From: Flavobacterium caseinilyticum
GTDB taxonomy: Bacteria > Bacteroidota > Bacteroidia > Flavobacteriales > Flavobacteriaceae
NCBI RefSeq assembly: GCF_004349085.1
Contig: NZ_SMFM01000011.1
Span: forward strand, 22,685-86,684
Length of the DNA: 64,000 nucleotides
Direction: 5' to 3'
In this document: positions 30,779 through 40,179 of the stretch, one piece after another
Position numbering within the stretch: the stretch's first letter is position 1
How the letters are laid out: each line of letters starts with the position of its first letter
Translations under genes and position numbers: made by a program
The notes under the pieces: model-generated
What the model was told of the DNA's origin: nothing
Databases searched by the model: none
What the model saw: only the letters and a program-made list of their open reading frames with translations

Positions 30779-30828
30779 GTTGAATTTTTTAACTTCTTAT
30801 TTATAACTCGTCTTTTGTAACCTTATAA

Positions 30829-31692
30829 TTATACTTCCCATTCCCCTTTTGCAATGAATTGCGATTTGCCCCCAATTTTAATATCAAAATCATTGTCCAT
30901 ACGTTTACCATCAAAATAAATCTGGGAAGGTCTGTTTATAAAATCGCCCTGATGATTTATAATTCGAATCTCCGGCGCATCGTATTTTAAAAGAAAAGCC
31001 TGCAAACATGTACTTGCACTTCCTGTAGCGGCGTCTTCTTTAAGTTGGTTGTCCTCTATACACAGCATTCTACTGCTGAGATTATTCTCTTCTAAACAAT
31101 AAAAATACAACGCTCTATGACTGGTTTTGCAGTGCGAATGCAACCATTCGTTCATTTTATTCTTGTCGAGAATCAAACTTTCCAAGGCTTTTTTATTTTT
31201 GAGCGGAACAATTACAAAAGCGCTTCCGGTGGATACTTCCTGAATTGGAAAGCTGTCCTCAAAATCAGTACTGCTTAAATTGCTAAACGATAAAAACTCC
31301 TGTGCCGAAAAAATATCCAAAAACTCCGGCTGAGCCGCTTGTAACCAAATCAAATCTCCCGATTGATGCACTGGAATTTCGCCTATTGGCACTGACACCG
31401 TAATCTTTTCAGGCTGATTTTGAAATATCTTATGCATCAAAACCCAAGAAGTCCCTATAATTGGATGTCCTGCAAACTTCATTTCGTAGTCCGGGGTAAA
31501 AATTCTGATCGTTGCCGCTCTATTTTCAGGATCAAGCTTAGTGATAAAAGTGCTTTCCGCAAAATTAATTTCTCTTGCAATTTTCTGCATCTTTTCTGCA
31601 CTCAAAGCATCGGCACCTAAGAAAACAGCGAGTTGATTTCCAGCATACTTTGTCTCGGCAAAAACATCAACGATATAAAAAGATAGGTTCAT
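30829..31692 (-). CDS. PhzF-family isomerase/epimerase
   Basis: The 287-residue protein has two similar alpha/beta lobes as in PhzF and diaminopimelate epimerase. Family marks are VDVFAETKYAGNQLAV, the catalytic glutamate Glu46 in NFAESTF, TPDYEMKFAGHPIIGT and EDAATGSASTCLQ. In phenazine producers PhzF isomerises a chorismate-derived intermediate, but most family members, including this one, are of unknown substrate; no other phenazine genes are present. It sits between the TPR gene (81 bases) and the barrel gene (50 bases). Confidence 0.9.
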   Translation of the reverse strand: MNLSFYIVDVFAETKYAGNQLAVFLGADALSAEKMQKIAREINFAESTFITKLDPENRAATIRIFTPDYEMKFAGHPIIGTSWVLMHKIFQNQPEKITVSVPIGEIPVHQSGDLIWLQAAQPEFLDIFSAQEFLSFSNLSSTDFEDSFPIQEVSTGSAFVIVPLKNKKALESLILDKNKMNEWLHSHCKTSHRALYFYCLEENNLSSRMLCIEDNQLKEDAATGSASTCLQAFLLKYDAPEIRIINHQGDFINRPSQIYFDGKRMDNDFDIKIGGKSQFIAKGEWEV

Positions 31693-31773
31693 TCCCTTTG
31701 TTTTTTTCTTTCGATTATTTTAAAAATTTCATACAATTTGTGGTTGTTTCCCAACTTCAAACCTGTGATTTCT

Positions 31774-34700
31774 TTACTTCGTTACTGATGAATTTGTTTT
31801 AGATTCTTCGGCTTTTATTTTATCCAATTCCATTTTCGCAGCTGCAACAACATCAGGATAATCAGTGAAGTTTTGGATTACATTTTCCAAAATGTAGGTT
31901 GCCTGAAAACTATCTTTCAGTCCGTAGAAATTTTTTGCCATCAGGATTAATCCTTTCGCTCCAAAATACTTATAGCTTGAGTAATTCTTCGCTAATTTCT
32001 GCACTGCAGTATTGGAAACTTCAAACTTCCCGTCTTTGTTTTTAAAATAAGCGTCATAATACAACGCCTCGGCTGCTAATTCACCTTTGGCAGTAGTCAA
32101 TAATTTCGCGTAAGCAACGCGAGCTTTATTTTCATCGCCCGTCTGAAAGGCCGCACGCGCAATGATAATTTGCGCATCGCTCTTCACATTCTCATCCGCT
32201 TTGGAATTCATCAAAACTTTCTCCGCATAAATTACCGAATTTAAATAATCCTTTTTATCATAATATAATTTCATCAAATTGGACTGTGCAAAAGTGGTGT
32301 TCTGCGAAATATCCGATTCGTTTTCCAATCGTGACAATATTGCGACAGCTTTGTTGTCATCCTTATTTTTAAGATAAATCTGAGCCAGTCTTGACAGAGA
32401 CTGTTCGCTGAATTCACTTCTGGACTGCGCAATCACATATTCATAATGTGGAACTGATTTGCTCTCTGAACCTTCGGCAAAGTACAATTGGGCAAGATAA
32501 TAATTAGCTTGTAACGCATGCATCCCTTTTGGAAACTGATTTATATACCCGCTAAATCCTGCGATTGCCTGCTTAGCATTGTTTTGTTGAAATTGTTTTT
32601 CGGCTGCCTCAAAGGTATCATTATCAAGTTCCACATTTGTCACCGAAACAAAATCCAAAGTTCGAACCCAGCTCGCATATTCGTCAACGCGACCACTCTC
32701 TACATAAACCAATCTTGCGGTGGCAACTGCTTCTAGCGCTTCAGGAGTTCTGGGGAAATCCGCGGCTACTTTTTTAAATTTCAGCAATGCCTGATCATTT
32801 TTATCGGAATTATAATAAATCAATCCCTGACGCAAAATGGCTCTTGAAGTAAAAGAACTTTTCTTAAATTCCGTATTCAGTCGGTCATATGTTTTTATGG
32901 CAAGGTCATTTTCATTCTCGGCAACGTATGTGTTTGCAAGTTCAAACAATGCATCATCTCTGTAACTCGATTTGGAATACGACTGTAAAAAAGCATTCAG
33001 TTCCTCAATTTTTTTATCATTTTTAGCCACAAAACCATAGCTAATTGCTCTTTGGAAATAGGCATAATCCGCATCTACACTTTTAGATTCAATCACTTTC
33101 GAATACCCATCTATTGCTGCTCCATACTTCGAACTCACAAATCGACAATCTGCCAAACGTAAATAAGAATCGTTCAAGCGCACTTTGTCATCTTTCACTT
33201 TTTCCACTTGGTTTTGAAAATAATTTCCCGCCTGATCGTAGTCTTTCAATTTGAAGTACGTGTAGGCAATATTGTAATTGTGGTTTTTATATTCCGGTGT
33301 TTTTTCGGCTTGAGCCAAAGTTGTAAATTGTTTAAAACTTGACAATGCATCTTTAAAATCATTCAAAACATATTCTGTTTCTGCTTTCCAGAAAGTAGCT
33401 CGCGCCGTAAAAACAGCATCTTTAGATTCGGCTATTGATTTTGTAAACATCTTTAACGCCTCCGTGTAATTCCCATCGGTGTACAACTCCAGTCCACTGT
33501 AAAAAAGAACCTTCTGATATGCTAATTTATTCTCTGGAGTTTTACTTTTTTCCAATAAAACTAGAGCTCCTTTATAATTTTTAGAAGAAATATAGGAATC
33601 GATCAACAGTCTTTCAATCTCAGAACGGCCGGCATTATTCGGATATTTAGTCACGAAAGCCTGTAGAACCGCCGGAACGCTTTGATACGAATTACCCAGT
33701 TCATAACTCAGTTTTGCATAATTCAAACTGGCATCTTCCTGAATAGCCAAGTCAAATGCCATTTCCGAAGCATTTTTGAAAGCATTCAAAGCCTGTTGTT
33801 TTTTATCAGTATTTAAATAACTTTCTCCCAGATGGTAATAGGCATTTTGCGCCACAGAATCTTTCCCTCCTATAATTTTATTAAACTGGGAAATTGCATT
33901 TTCGTAGTCTTTTTGTTTGTAATAGGCATAACCCAATTGGTAGAAATCCGTATTACTCCATCTTCCCTTTTGTCCTTTGTAAGCTACCAGATAGGGAATG
34001 GCTTTGTCATATTGTTTCAAATTGAAGTAGCTTTCGCCAATAATTTTATTGAGTTCTGATTTTTCCAGAGGAGTAGATTTTGCCATCGCTTTTCCACCCA
34101 AATCAATTGCTTTTTGAAAATTCCCTAATTTAAAATTCATGTCGGCTTGATAATACGAAAGCTTTTCTTTGTATTTTTCGTCACCTGAAACTTCCTCAAA
34201 ATACTTATTTGCTTTCTGGTAATCATCGCCCTGATAAGCCAAAAATCCCAAATAATATTTAGCCTGCGAACCGTATACCGGTGATTTTTCTACTTTGTTA
34301 AAATAAACTGTGGCCTCTTTTTTATTTTTGCCATTAAAAAAACTGTATCCTTTCTGGAAATTGAATTTATCACGGTCGCTTTTGCTTAAATTGCTTTCGT
34401 CCACTTTACTGAACCATTTTAAAGCTTGTGGATAATTCCCCTCGTTAAAGTGAAAGTGAGCCACTTCAATATAAGCCTGATTTTGTTTAACGCTGGTTGG
34501 ATAGTCTTCTACAAATTGCTCCATCAACTGATCTGCATTGGCCTGATTGGTTCGAATGGCACAATTAGCGGCATAATAAGCGCAGTCTGATTTCAGTTCT
34601 TCAGTAGTAGCAGTTTCTTTTACTTTATTGAAAATAATTTGTGCAGAGGCGTATTGCCCGTCTTTAAACAAAGAAAGCGCTTTATTGAAATCTTTTAAAT

Positions 34701-34788
34701 CGTGGGTATAAATGGTCGATTTTTGTGCCGATGTGGAAATAGTGATACTAAAAAGGAAAATGAAAAAGAGCCAGGAAGTTTTACGCAT
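31774..34788 (-). CDS. Large TPR-repeat secreted protein
   Basis: The 1004-residue protein has a signal peptide (about 1-21). It consists almost wholly of tetratricopeptide-like helical repeats, visible as recurring A-x-x-x-[FY]-x-x-[AG] and Y-x-x-A/G pairs (for example FKDGQYASAQIIF, YYLGFLAYQGDDYQKANKYFEE, YYHLGESYLNTDKKQQALNAF). Such proteins form scaffolds that bind partner proteins. It probably resides in the periplasm or at the outer membrane. Its position two genes before a beta-barrel protein suggests a joint envelope role. No motif of lipoproteins or enzymes was found. Confidence 0.85.
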   Translation of the reverse strand: MRKTSWLFFIFLFSITISTSAQKSTIYTHDLKDFNKALSLFKDGQYASAQIIFNKVKETATTEELKSDCAYYAANCAIRTNQANADQLMEQFVEDYPTSVKQNQAYIEVAHFHFNEGNYPQALKWFSKVDESNLSKSDRDKFNFQKGYSFFNGKNKKEATVYFNKVEKSPVYGSQAKYYLGFLAYQGDDYQKANKYFEEVSGDEKYKEKLSYYQADMNFKLGNFQKAIDLGGKAMAKSTPLEKSELNKIIGESYFNLKQYDKAIPYLVAYKGQKGRWSNTDFYQLGYAYYKQKDYENAISQFNKIIGGKDSVAQNAYYHLGESYLNTDKKQQALNAFKNASEMAFDLAIQEDASLNYAKLSYELGNSYQSVPAVLQAFVTKYPNNAGRSEIERLLIDSYISSKNYKGALVLLEKSKTPENKLAYQKVLFYSGLELYTDGNYTEALKMFTKSIAESKDAVFTARATFWKAETEYVLNDFKDALSSFKQFTTLAQAEKTPEYKNHNYNIAYTYFKLKDYDQAGNYFQNQVEKVKDDKVRLNDSYLRLADCRFVSSKYGAAIDGYSKVIESKSVDADYAYFQRAISYGFVAKNDKKIEELNAFLQSYSKSSYRDDALFELANTYVAENENDLAIKTYDRLNTEFKKSSFTSRAILRQGLIYYNSDKNDQALLKFKKVAADFPRTPEALEAVATARLVYVESGRVDEYASWVRTLDFVSVTNVELDNDTFEAAEKQFQQNNAKQAIAGFSGYINQFPKGMHALQANYYLAQLYFAEGSESKSVPHYEYVIAQSRSEFSEQSLSRLAQIYLKNKDDNKAVAILSRLENESDISQNTTFAQSNLMKLYYDKKDYLNSVIYAEKVLMNSKADENVKSDAQIIIARAAFQTGDENKARVAYAKLLTTAKGELAAEALYYDAYFKNKDGKFEVSNTAVQKLAKNYSSYKYFGAKGLILMAKNFYGLKDSFQATYILENVIQNFTDYPDVVAAAKMELDKIKAEESKTNSSVTK

Positions 34789-34994
34789 TGTGATTTTATT
34801 TTAATAATTCAAATGTATCATATTCTGAAGTGTATAACGAAGCGCCGCCAGCTTTTATTATGAACATTTTTTTTAACATTGCAAAATTTAGCTATCATCG
34901 CGAGATCCCAAGGCCCATATTCTTCTAATCAACTAGGTGCCTTTTCACGATTATTTGATTTTTATTAAATTCTGCCTATTAGAATAGAATTTAT

Positions 34995-35025
34995 TTTGAA
35001 TCGAACCGTTATCTTATTACTTTTA
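34995..35025 (+). promoter_or_regulatory. Promoter of ftsE
   Basis: TTTG at 34995-34998, exactly 19 bases, then TACTTTTA at 35018-35025. Transcription would start near 35032, 15 bases before the ATG at 35047, which rules out the TTG at 34996 as start codon. Confidence 0.65.
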
Positions 35026-35046
35026 CCCAATAAACAAATACCAACT

Positions 35047-35733
35047 ATGTCACAATCTGTACTGTCTTTAAAAAATGTAACTATATATCAAGAAGGAAAA
35101 TCCATTTTATCCGATGTCAATTTAGATGTAAACCACGGTGAATTCTTGTACATTATTGGAAAAACAGGTTCCGGAAAAAGTAGCTTGATGAAAACTTTAT
35201 ACGGCGATTTACCGCTGATAGAAGGCGAAGGAAACATAGTAGAATTTGACCTTGCAGCTTTAAAAGAAAATGACATTCCGTTTTTGAGAAGAAAGATTGG
35301 CATCGTTTTTCAGGATTTCAAATTGCTTCCGGACCGTACTGTAAATGAAAATATGTTATTTGTACTTAAAGCAACTGGCTGGTCAAGTGCCGTAGATATG
35401 CAAAACAAAATTGAAGAAGTTTTAGCTAAAGTGGGCATGAGAGATTTTGGCAAAAAAATGCCGCATCAGCTTTCAGGTGGTGAACAGCAACGTGTGGCGA
35501 TTGCCAGAGCTTTGCTGAACGATCCGGAATTGATCCTAGCTGATGAACCTACAGGAAACTTAGATCCACAAACGAGTGCCGAAGTGCTGGAAGTCCTAAA
35601 AAAAATCAATGCTAACGGAAAAACCATCATTATGGCAACCCATGATTATGCTTTATTAATGAAATTCCCTGCAAAAACATTGAAATGTGAAGACTCCAAA
35701 ATTTTTGAAGTGATTCAGCAAAGAATGGCATAA
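35047..35733 (+). CDS. ftsE: Cell division ATP-binding protein FtsE
   Basis: The 228-residue ABC ATPase works with membrane protein FtsX in controlling peptidoglycan hydrolases at division. Walker A (GKTGSGKSS), Q-loop (VFQDFKLLPDRTV, a typical FtsE sequence), signature LSGGEQQR and Walker B (LILADEPTGNLDP) are all intact. No ftsX gene lies next to it. The next gene, a GT2 glycosyltransferase, overlaps its stop codon by one base (TAATG), indicating translational coupling. Confidence 0.88.
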   Translation: MSQSVLSLKNVTIYQEGKSILSDVNLDVNHGEFLYIIGKTGSGKSSLMKTLYGDLPLIEGEGNIVEFDLAALKENDIPFLRRKIGIVFQDFKLLPDRTVNENMLFVLKATGWSSAVDMQNKIEEVLAKVGMRDFGKKMPHQLSGGEQQRVAIARALLNDPELILADEPTGNLDPQTSAEVLEVLKKINANGKTIIMATHDYALLMKFPAKTLKCEDSKIFEVIQQRMA

Positions 35734-36623
35734 TGCTCTCCATTCTTGTTCCAATATACAATTACAATGTTTATCCTCTCGTTGAAGAGCTTCACAAACA
35801 ATGCACAGAATGCAGAATAAATTTTGAAATTTTATGTCAAGATGATGCATCAAAATCTATTTTAAATGCAATTAACGAGAATGTAAATACATTATCGAAC
35901 TGCAGTTTTACAGCTTTAGAAGAAAACCTGGCACACCGCGGAAACAGAAATTCCTTAGCCGAACAGGCGCAATATGATTTTTTGCTTTTTATTGACGGCG
36001 ACTCCATAATTATTCATCCCGATTACATCAAAAAATACATTGTAACTCTAAAAGATTTCGATGTTATTTATGGCGGTCGGTTGCATCCTGAGAAATATCC
36101 GTCCGAAAATAAAAAATTACGATGGAAGTACGGTAAATTCATTGAAGATAAATCAGCCCAAGACCGGAATAAAAAGCCGTATCAATCGTTACTTTTTAAT
36201 AATACTGTCATAAAAAAAGAGCGTTTTGACCAAGTAAAATTTGATAAAGACAAAAAAAAATACGGTCACGATGACACCCAACTTTCATACGAATTAAGTC
36301 TATTAAAAGCTAAGGTAAATCATATCGAAAACCCTGTTCAACACGGCTATATTGATACAAATTTGGATTATTTAAACAAAACAAAAGAGTCTTTAGAAAA
36401 CTTGATTTTATTATACCAAGAACAAAAAATTGATATCAATTTTGTCAGACTGCTTCAATTATATCATTTTTTAAATAAAACTGCAGCAACGCTCATTATT
36501 TCAAAAATATATGGGATTTTTGAAAAATCATTATTAAAAAATTTGACTGGAAACAACCCAAATTTAATCCTGTTTAATTTGTTTCGAGTGGGTTATTTAT
36601 GTTCCATAAAACAGAAAATTTAA
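35733..36623 (+). CDS. Family 2 glycosyltransferase
   Basis: The 296-residue cytoplasmic GT-A protein has the start SILVPIYNYNVYPLVEEL, the nucleotide-binding DDAS motif, FIDGDSII as the metal-binding DxD-type segment and, near residue 180, a HDDTQLSYEL motif with the probable catalytic acid. The acceptor is unknown. It starts on the last base of ftsE and its 3' end overlaps the convergent GT4 gene by 4 bases, so it closes the ftsE operon and borders the sugar locus. Confidence 0.88.
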   Translation: MLSILVPIYNYNVYPLVEELHKQCTECRINFEILCQDDASKSILNAINENVNTLSNCSFTALEENLAHRGNRNSLAEQAQYDFLLFIDGDSIIIHPDYIKKYIVTLKDFDVIYGGRLHPEKYPSENKKLRWKYGKFIEDKSAQDRNKKPYQSLLFNNTVIKKERFDQVKFDKDKKKYGHDDTQLSYELSLLKAKVNHIENPVQHGYIDTNLDYLNKTKESLENLILLYQEQKIDINFVRLLQLYHFLNKTAATLIISKIYGIFEKSLLKNLTGNNPNLILFNLFRVGYLCSIKQKI

Positions 36624-37720
36624 TTCTTTTTGATTGCAATAAAAAGTTGATTCCAAGTTTCCATAATAGTATCAATATTGTATTTTTCGCTGGCTAATTT
36701 TGCTTTTCTTCCCATTTCTGTTCTTAATGTAGCATTTTCAATCAGAGTTTCAACTGCTTTTACATAATCGGATTCGTTATCATTTTCAATCAAAAAGCCG
36801 TCTTGGTTTTTAGAAATTATTGCTTTTGGACCGCACGGACAATTATAAGCAACACAAGGCAAGCCTGAAGCCATTGCTTCAATTAAAACCATTCCGAAAG
36901 CTTCAAATCGAGATGTCATCAAATAAAAAGAAGCTTCTGAATATTTTTCGTTAATATTCTGAATCGGCTCATGAAAAATCACATTCTCCAACATATTCAG
37001 GTTTACAGCCAACAATCGTAAATCAACTTTTCCGTCAGATTTTCCATAAATTTCCAATGTCCAATCCGGATGTTTCTGAATGACTTTTTTCCAGATTTGC
37101 AACATTCTGTCAAATCCTTTTTCGTATGTATGCCGACCAACAGCAATGACTTTTTTATTTTCTAAAGCACTCGATTTTTCTGAAGTGAACCATAAGGGAT
37201 TTGGAATGACATTGGTGTTTCTTATATTCCATTCCTTGCTGCTTTCACTTGTTACAACAACGAATCGGTCGTATTTTTTTATCGCCATTCTTTTGAAAAT
37301 GTTCATACAACTCGTTGCAATTTTCGTCAAAATTTTATTCTTGGATTCTCTTTCCTCGATAAATTTAGAACTGTGCATTTCCAAAATAAGCGGAACTTTG
37401 TTTTTTAGAATAAAAGGAATTAAATATGCTTTTAAACCATTATCGCAAACAATAATGGCATCAGGCTGGACTGCTTTAATTTTAGTTTTTAATCCTTTTG
37501 AAAAAGAATTAAAAAACTGTAAAAAATTACCTTTTAAAAGTATATCATGAAAAATAATACTAGAATTAAAAGAATAAAATAAAGGAGAAAAGCCTTCATT
37601 TTGAGTCAGAATATGCACTTCATACCCTAGTTTTTCAATCAGATAATTAGTTTTGATCGAAAGGACTCTGGCTACGCCGCCTTCGTTATTTACATTGGGA
37701 ACTATATAGAGAAGCTTCAT
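36620..37720 (-). CDS. Family 4 glycosyltransferase
   Basis: The 366-residue GT-B enzyme starts with YIVPNVNNEGGVARVLS (donor-fold glycine loop) and has VGRHTYEKGFDRMLQIWKK at the start of the second domain. The E-x7-E motif (EAFGMVLIE) near residue 265 is present. It would transfer a nucleotide-activated sugar during synthesis of a surface glycan. Its ATG overlaps the stop of the FdtA-like gene by 4 bases, so the two are translationally coupled. Confidence 0.9.
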   Translation of the reverse strand: MKLLYIVPNVNNEGGVARVLSIKTNYLIEKLGYEVHILTQNEGFSPLFYSFNSSIIFHDILLKGNFLQFFNSFSKGLKTKIKAVQPDAIIVCDNGLKAYLIPFILKNKVPLILEMHSSKFIEERESKNKILTKIATSCMNIFKRMAIKKYDRFVVVTSESSKEWNIRNTNVIPNPLWFTSEKSSALENKKVIAVGRHTYEKGFDRMLQIWKKVIQKHPDWTLEIYGKSDGKVDLRLLAVNLNMLENVIFHEPIQNINEKYSEASFYLMTSRFEAFGMVLIEAMASGLPCVAYNCPCGPKAIISKNQDGFLIENDNESDYVKAVETLIENATLRTEMGRKAKLASEKYNIDTIMETWNQLFIAIKKN

Positions 37721-38121
37721 TTTTTGGATTCCAAAAATTCATCAAAATCTCTGATATAATCGGCTTCTTCAAAAACATCCGAAGCAAAAACGAGACAAAC
37801 TGAACCAGACGAAAAATTTTGTAATTCTCTCCAAATACCTGTTGGTATCAGTAATCCAACATTTGGTTTGTTCAAAAGAAATGATTTTTTTTCGGCTCCG
37901 TCATTCAACACAACTTCAAAACTTCCACTTAAAGCAATAAGGACTTCGCTTTGATTACTGTGTGAATGACCGCCTCGAAAAGAATTGCTGGGCACATCAA
38001 AAAGATAATACACGCGCTTGAATTCAAAAGGCAAAACATCCTCCTGAATAAAAGCTAAATTCCCACGTGTATCCTCTACAACGGGAATTTCAAGTAATTG
38101 CACGTCTCTAATCGTTGTCAT
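37717..38121 (-). CDS. FdtA/QdtA-like sugar 3,4-ketoisomerase (cupin)
   Basis: The 134-residue small cupin belongs to the WxcM-like group that contains FdtA and QdtA. These isomerise dTDP-4-keto-6-deoxyglucose to the 3-keto sugar, before transamination. Family marks are EDTRGNLAFIQ, KRVYYLFDVP, RGGHSHSNQSEV with the metal or catalytic histidines, and PTGIWRELQNFS. The DegT-type aminotransferase at 42419-43531 is the expected next enzyme, so a dTDP-3-amino-3,6-dideoxyhexose is the likely product. FdtA and QdtA differ in the configuration at C4, which the sequence alone does not settle. Confidence 0.85.
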   Translation of the reverse strand: MTTIRDVQLLEIPVVEDTRGNLAFIQEDVLPFEFKRVYYLFDVPSNSFRGGHSHSNQSEVLIALSGSFEVVLNDGAEKKSFLLNKPNVGLLIPTGIWRELQNFSSGSVCLVFASDVFEEADYIRDFDEFLESKK

Positions 38122-38125
38122 AATA

Positions 38126-39232
38126 CTATTTTAAACTGATTTTCATTATATCCAGCCACTGTTTTCCAATTACTGAAACAGAAAAAGATTGCACACTTTG
38201 CAACGCATTTTGTTTGCAATATCGATATAAATTTTCGTCTTCGAGAAATAAATTCATCGCTTCAGAAAGTTTTGTAACATTCTGATTTTCGACCAACAAT
38301 CCATTTTCTCTATGCTGAATCATTTCTTTTGGTCCTGATGCGCAATCAAACGCAATTACAGGAGTTTCACAAGCCAGCGATTCCAAAATTACATTGGGCA
38401 AACCTTCATTCAAACTGCTTAACACAAAAAATTTAGCTCTTTTTAAATACTTAAAAGGATTATTTTGATACCCTAAAAAATGTACTTTGTCTTCAATTTT
38501 TCTTTCGGTAACCAAGTTTTGCAGCATTTTTTTTTGTTCACCATCACCCAAAAAAACCAAATGAATATTTTTTTCTGGCAAAACTGAATTGGAATACGCG
38601 TCAATCAGTTTGTCAAATTGTTTGATGGAGGTTTCCATTTGGCCTACACCAATAATAAAATCATATGGAAGTTCAATATGCTCCTGGCTCTTTAGTGCAA
38701 TTTCCTCAATATCGATTGGATTATAAATACGAACAACATTTTTCAGCTGGTGTTTTTTCTCTATCAATGCTTTGGATTCATCTGAAATACTGACTAATTT
38801 ATAACATTCTCCGTAAATAAAACGGCTGAGAAAAGACGATTTAGGCATGTAATGATCTATCAAAAAACTGTGAACTGTAAAAATAGTTTTCGTTTTATAT
38901 AGCCATTTTGCTATCGATAACTCTTGAATGGGTTTTATCCGAAATCGGAAATCGATAATAAAATCGAATTGATTTTCGTCAAGATATTTTTTAAGAAAAG
39001 TGAAGCGATTCCATTTATTAATAAGGCTGTTGGACGCATTTTTCATCTTGCCTAAATTGACTAATTTTCCTGAATAGGAATACGAAATTTCATCAAGAAC
39101 AATAATAGTATGGACTTCTAACCCTTGTTTTTCAAAAAAATGCGATAAGACCGACATTACCTTTTCGGCACCGCCACCACTTAATCGATAACCAATTAAA
39201 GCAATTTTAATTTTTTTGTTGGGCAATATCAT
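38126..39232 (-). CDS. Family 4 glycosyltransferase
   Basis: The 368-residue GT-B protein opens with ALIGYRLSGGGAEKVMSVLS and has IGVGQMETSIKQFDKLIDAY at the second-domain start and the E-x7-E motif in EGLPNVILESLACETPV. It is the first gene of the three-gene minus-strand group with the FdtA-like and the second GT4 genes (gap of 4 bases). It is divergent from the GT2 gene at 39279, with 46 bases between the start codons. Confidence 0.9.
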   Translation of the reverse strand: MILPNKKIKIALIGYRLSGGGAEKVMSVLSHFFEKQGLEVHTIIVLDEISYSYSGKLVNLGKMKNASNSLINKWNRFTFLKKYLDENQFDFIIDFRFRIKPIQELSIAKWLYKTKTIFTVHSFLIDHYMPKSSFLSRFIYGECYKLVSISDESKALIEKKHQLKNVVRIYNPIDIEEIALKSQEHIELPYDFIIGVGQMETSIKQFDKLIDAYSNSVLPEKNIHLVFLGDGEQKKMLQNLVTERKIEDKVHFLGYQNNPFKYLKRAKFFVLSSLNEGLPNVILESLACETPVIAFDCASGPKEMIQHRENGLLVENQNVTKLSEAMNLFLEDENLYRYCKQNALQSVQSFSVSVIGKQWLDIMKISLK

Positions 39233-39278
39233 TAACGATTTCTTATTTTCGTATCAAATATAACTCTTTTAAAAAAAT

Positions 39279-40178
39279 ATGCAAGACAATCCATTGGTTA
39301 CCATTATTTGCTTGTGTTACAATCAGGAAGAATACGTCTTGGAGAGTTTATTTTCAGTTGTCAATCAGAATTATGCTGCTATAGAGCTCATTATTGTTGA
39401 TGACTGCAGTTCAGATAATTCAAAGGCAGTAATCGAAAATTGGCTGCTTGATTTCCCGAAGATCCAATTTATTGCAAATGAAGTTAATTTAGGCAGTACA
39501 AAATCGTTCAATAAAGCCTTAAAAAAAGCCAAAGGCGAATTTATAATTGACTTGGCCGCTGATGATATTTTGGTGTCCAATTGTGTCACTTCACAAATAA
39601 ATGCTTTCAAAAACACAACCTATGAAAACCTCGGAGTTGTTTATGGAAATGCTGAATTAATTAATGAGAAAGGAATGTTTAACGGTTATTATTTTCCCGT
39701 AGATCGTTTTAAAAAAGTAATAAAACCGCGTGTAACGGGTGATATTTATGAATCCGTACTTTCTGGTGGCGACTGCATGTGTTCGGTTTCAGCGATGGTG
39801 AAAAAATCCGCATTTGATCATTTAAACGGTTACGATGAAACGCTTGCCTATGAGGATTTAGATTTATGGATTCGCGCTTCCCGGATTTATGATTTTGATT
39901 TTATTGATGAAATTATAATTCGGAAAAGGACAGTCGAAAATTCTTTGGGAACTCATTTTTTCAAGAAAAATGATGCAAGAGCCAGAAAAATAAATCAATC
40001 TACTTATCTGATTATAAAAAAGGCAATAAGACTCAACAGAACAAAAAAAGAGAATAAGGCGTTGTTAAAACGCATTCATTTCGAAATGATTTTGAACAAT
40101 AAAACTAGAAACTACACCTTATTATTAAAGTATGTTTTGCTTGAAATTAAGCTGAGATTCCATTTACTGATTCCATAA
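39279..40178 (+). CDS. Family 2 glycosyltransferase
   Basis: The 299-residue GT-A protein opens with PLVTIICLCYNQEEYVLESL, has VDDCSSDNS as the nucleotide site, AADDIL as the DxD-equivalent and YEDLDLWIRA in the acceptor region. It is the only plus-strand gene inside the sugar locus: it ends one base before the convergent hexapeptide transferase gene and starts 46 bases from a divergent GT4 gene, so it may be a separately transcribed, perhaps later-inserted gene. Confidence 0.9.
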   Translation: MQDNPLVTIICLCYNQEEYVLESLFSVVNQNYAAIELIIVDDCSSDNSKAVIENWLLDFPKIQFIANEVNLGSTKSFNKALKKAKGEFIIDLAADDILVSNCVTSQINAFKNTTYENLGVVYGNAELINEKGMFNGYYFPVDRFKKVIKPRVTGDIYESVLSGGDCMCSVSAMVKKSAFDHLNGYDETLAYEDLDLWIRASRIYDFDFIDEIIIRKRTVENSLGTHFFKKNDARARKINQSTYLIIKKAIRLNRTKKENKALLKRIHFEMILNNKTRNYTLLLKYVLLEIKLRFHLLIP

Positions 40179-40179
40179 T

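Noticed and set aside
30829..31692. Phenazine biosynthesis locus
   Set aside because: Only a PhzF-family protein is present; phzA-E, phzG and tailoring genes are missing, and the family is widespread with unrelated roles.
34996..35046. TTG start extending FtsE upstream
   Set aside because: The start overlaps the -33 box of a good promoter whose transcript would begin at about 35032.
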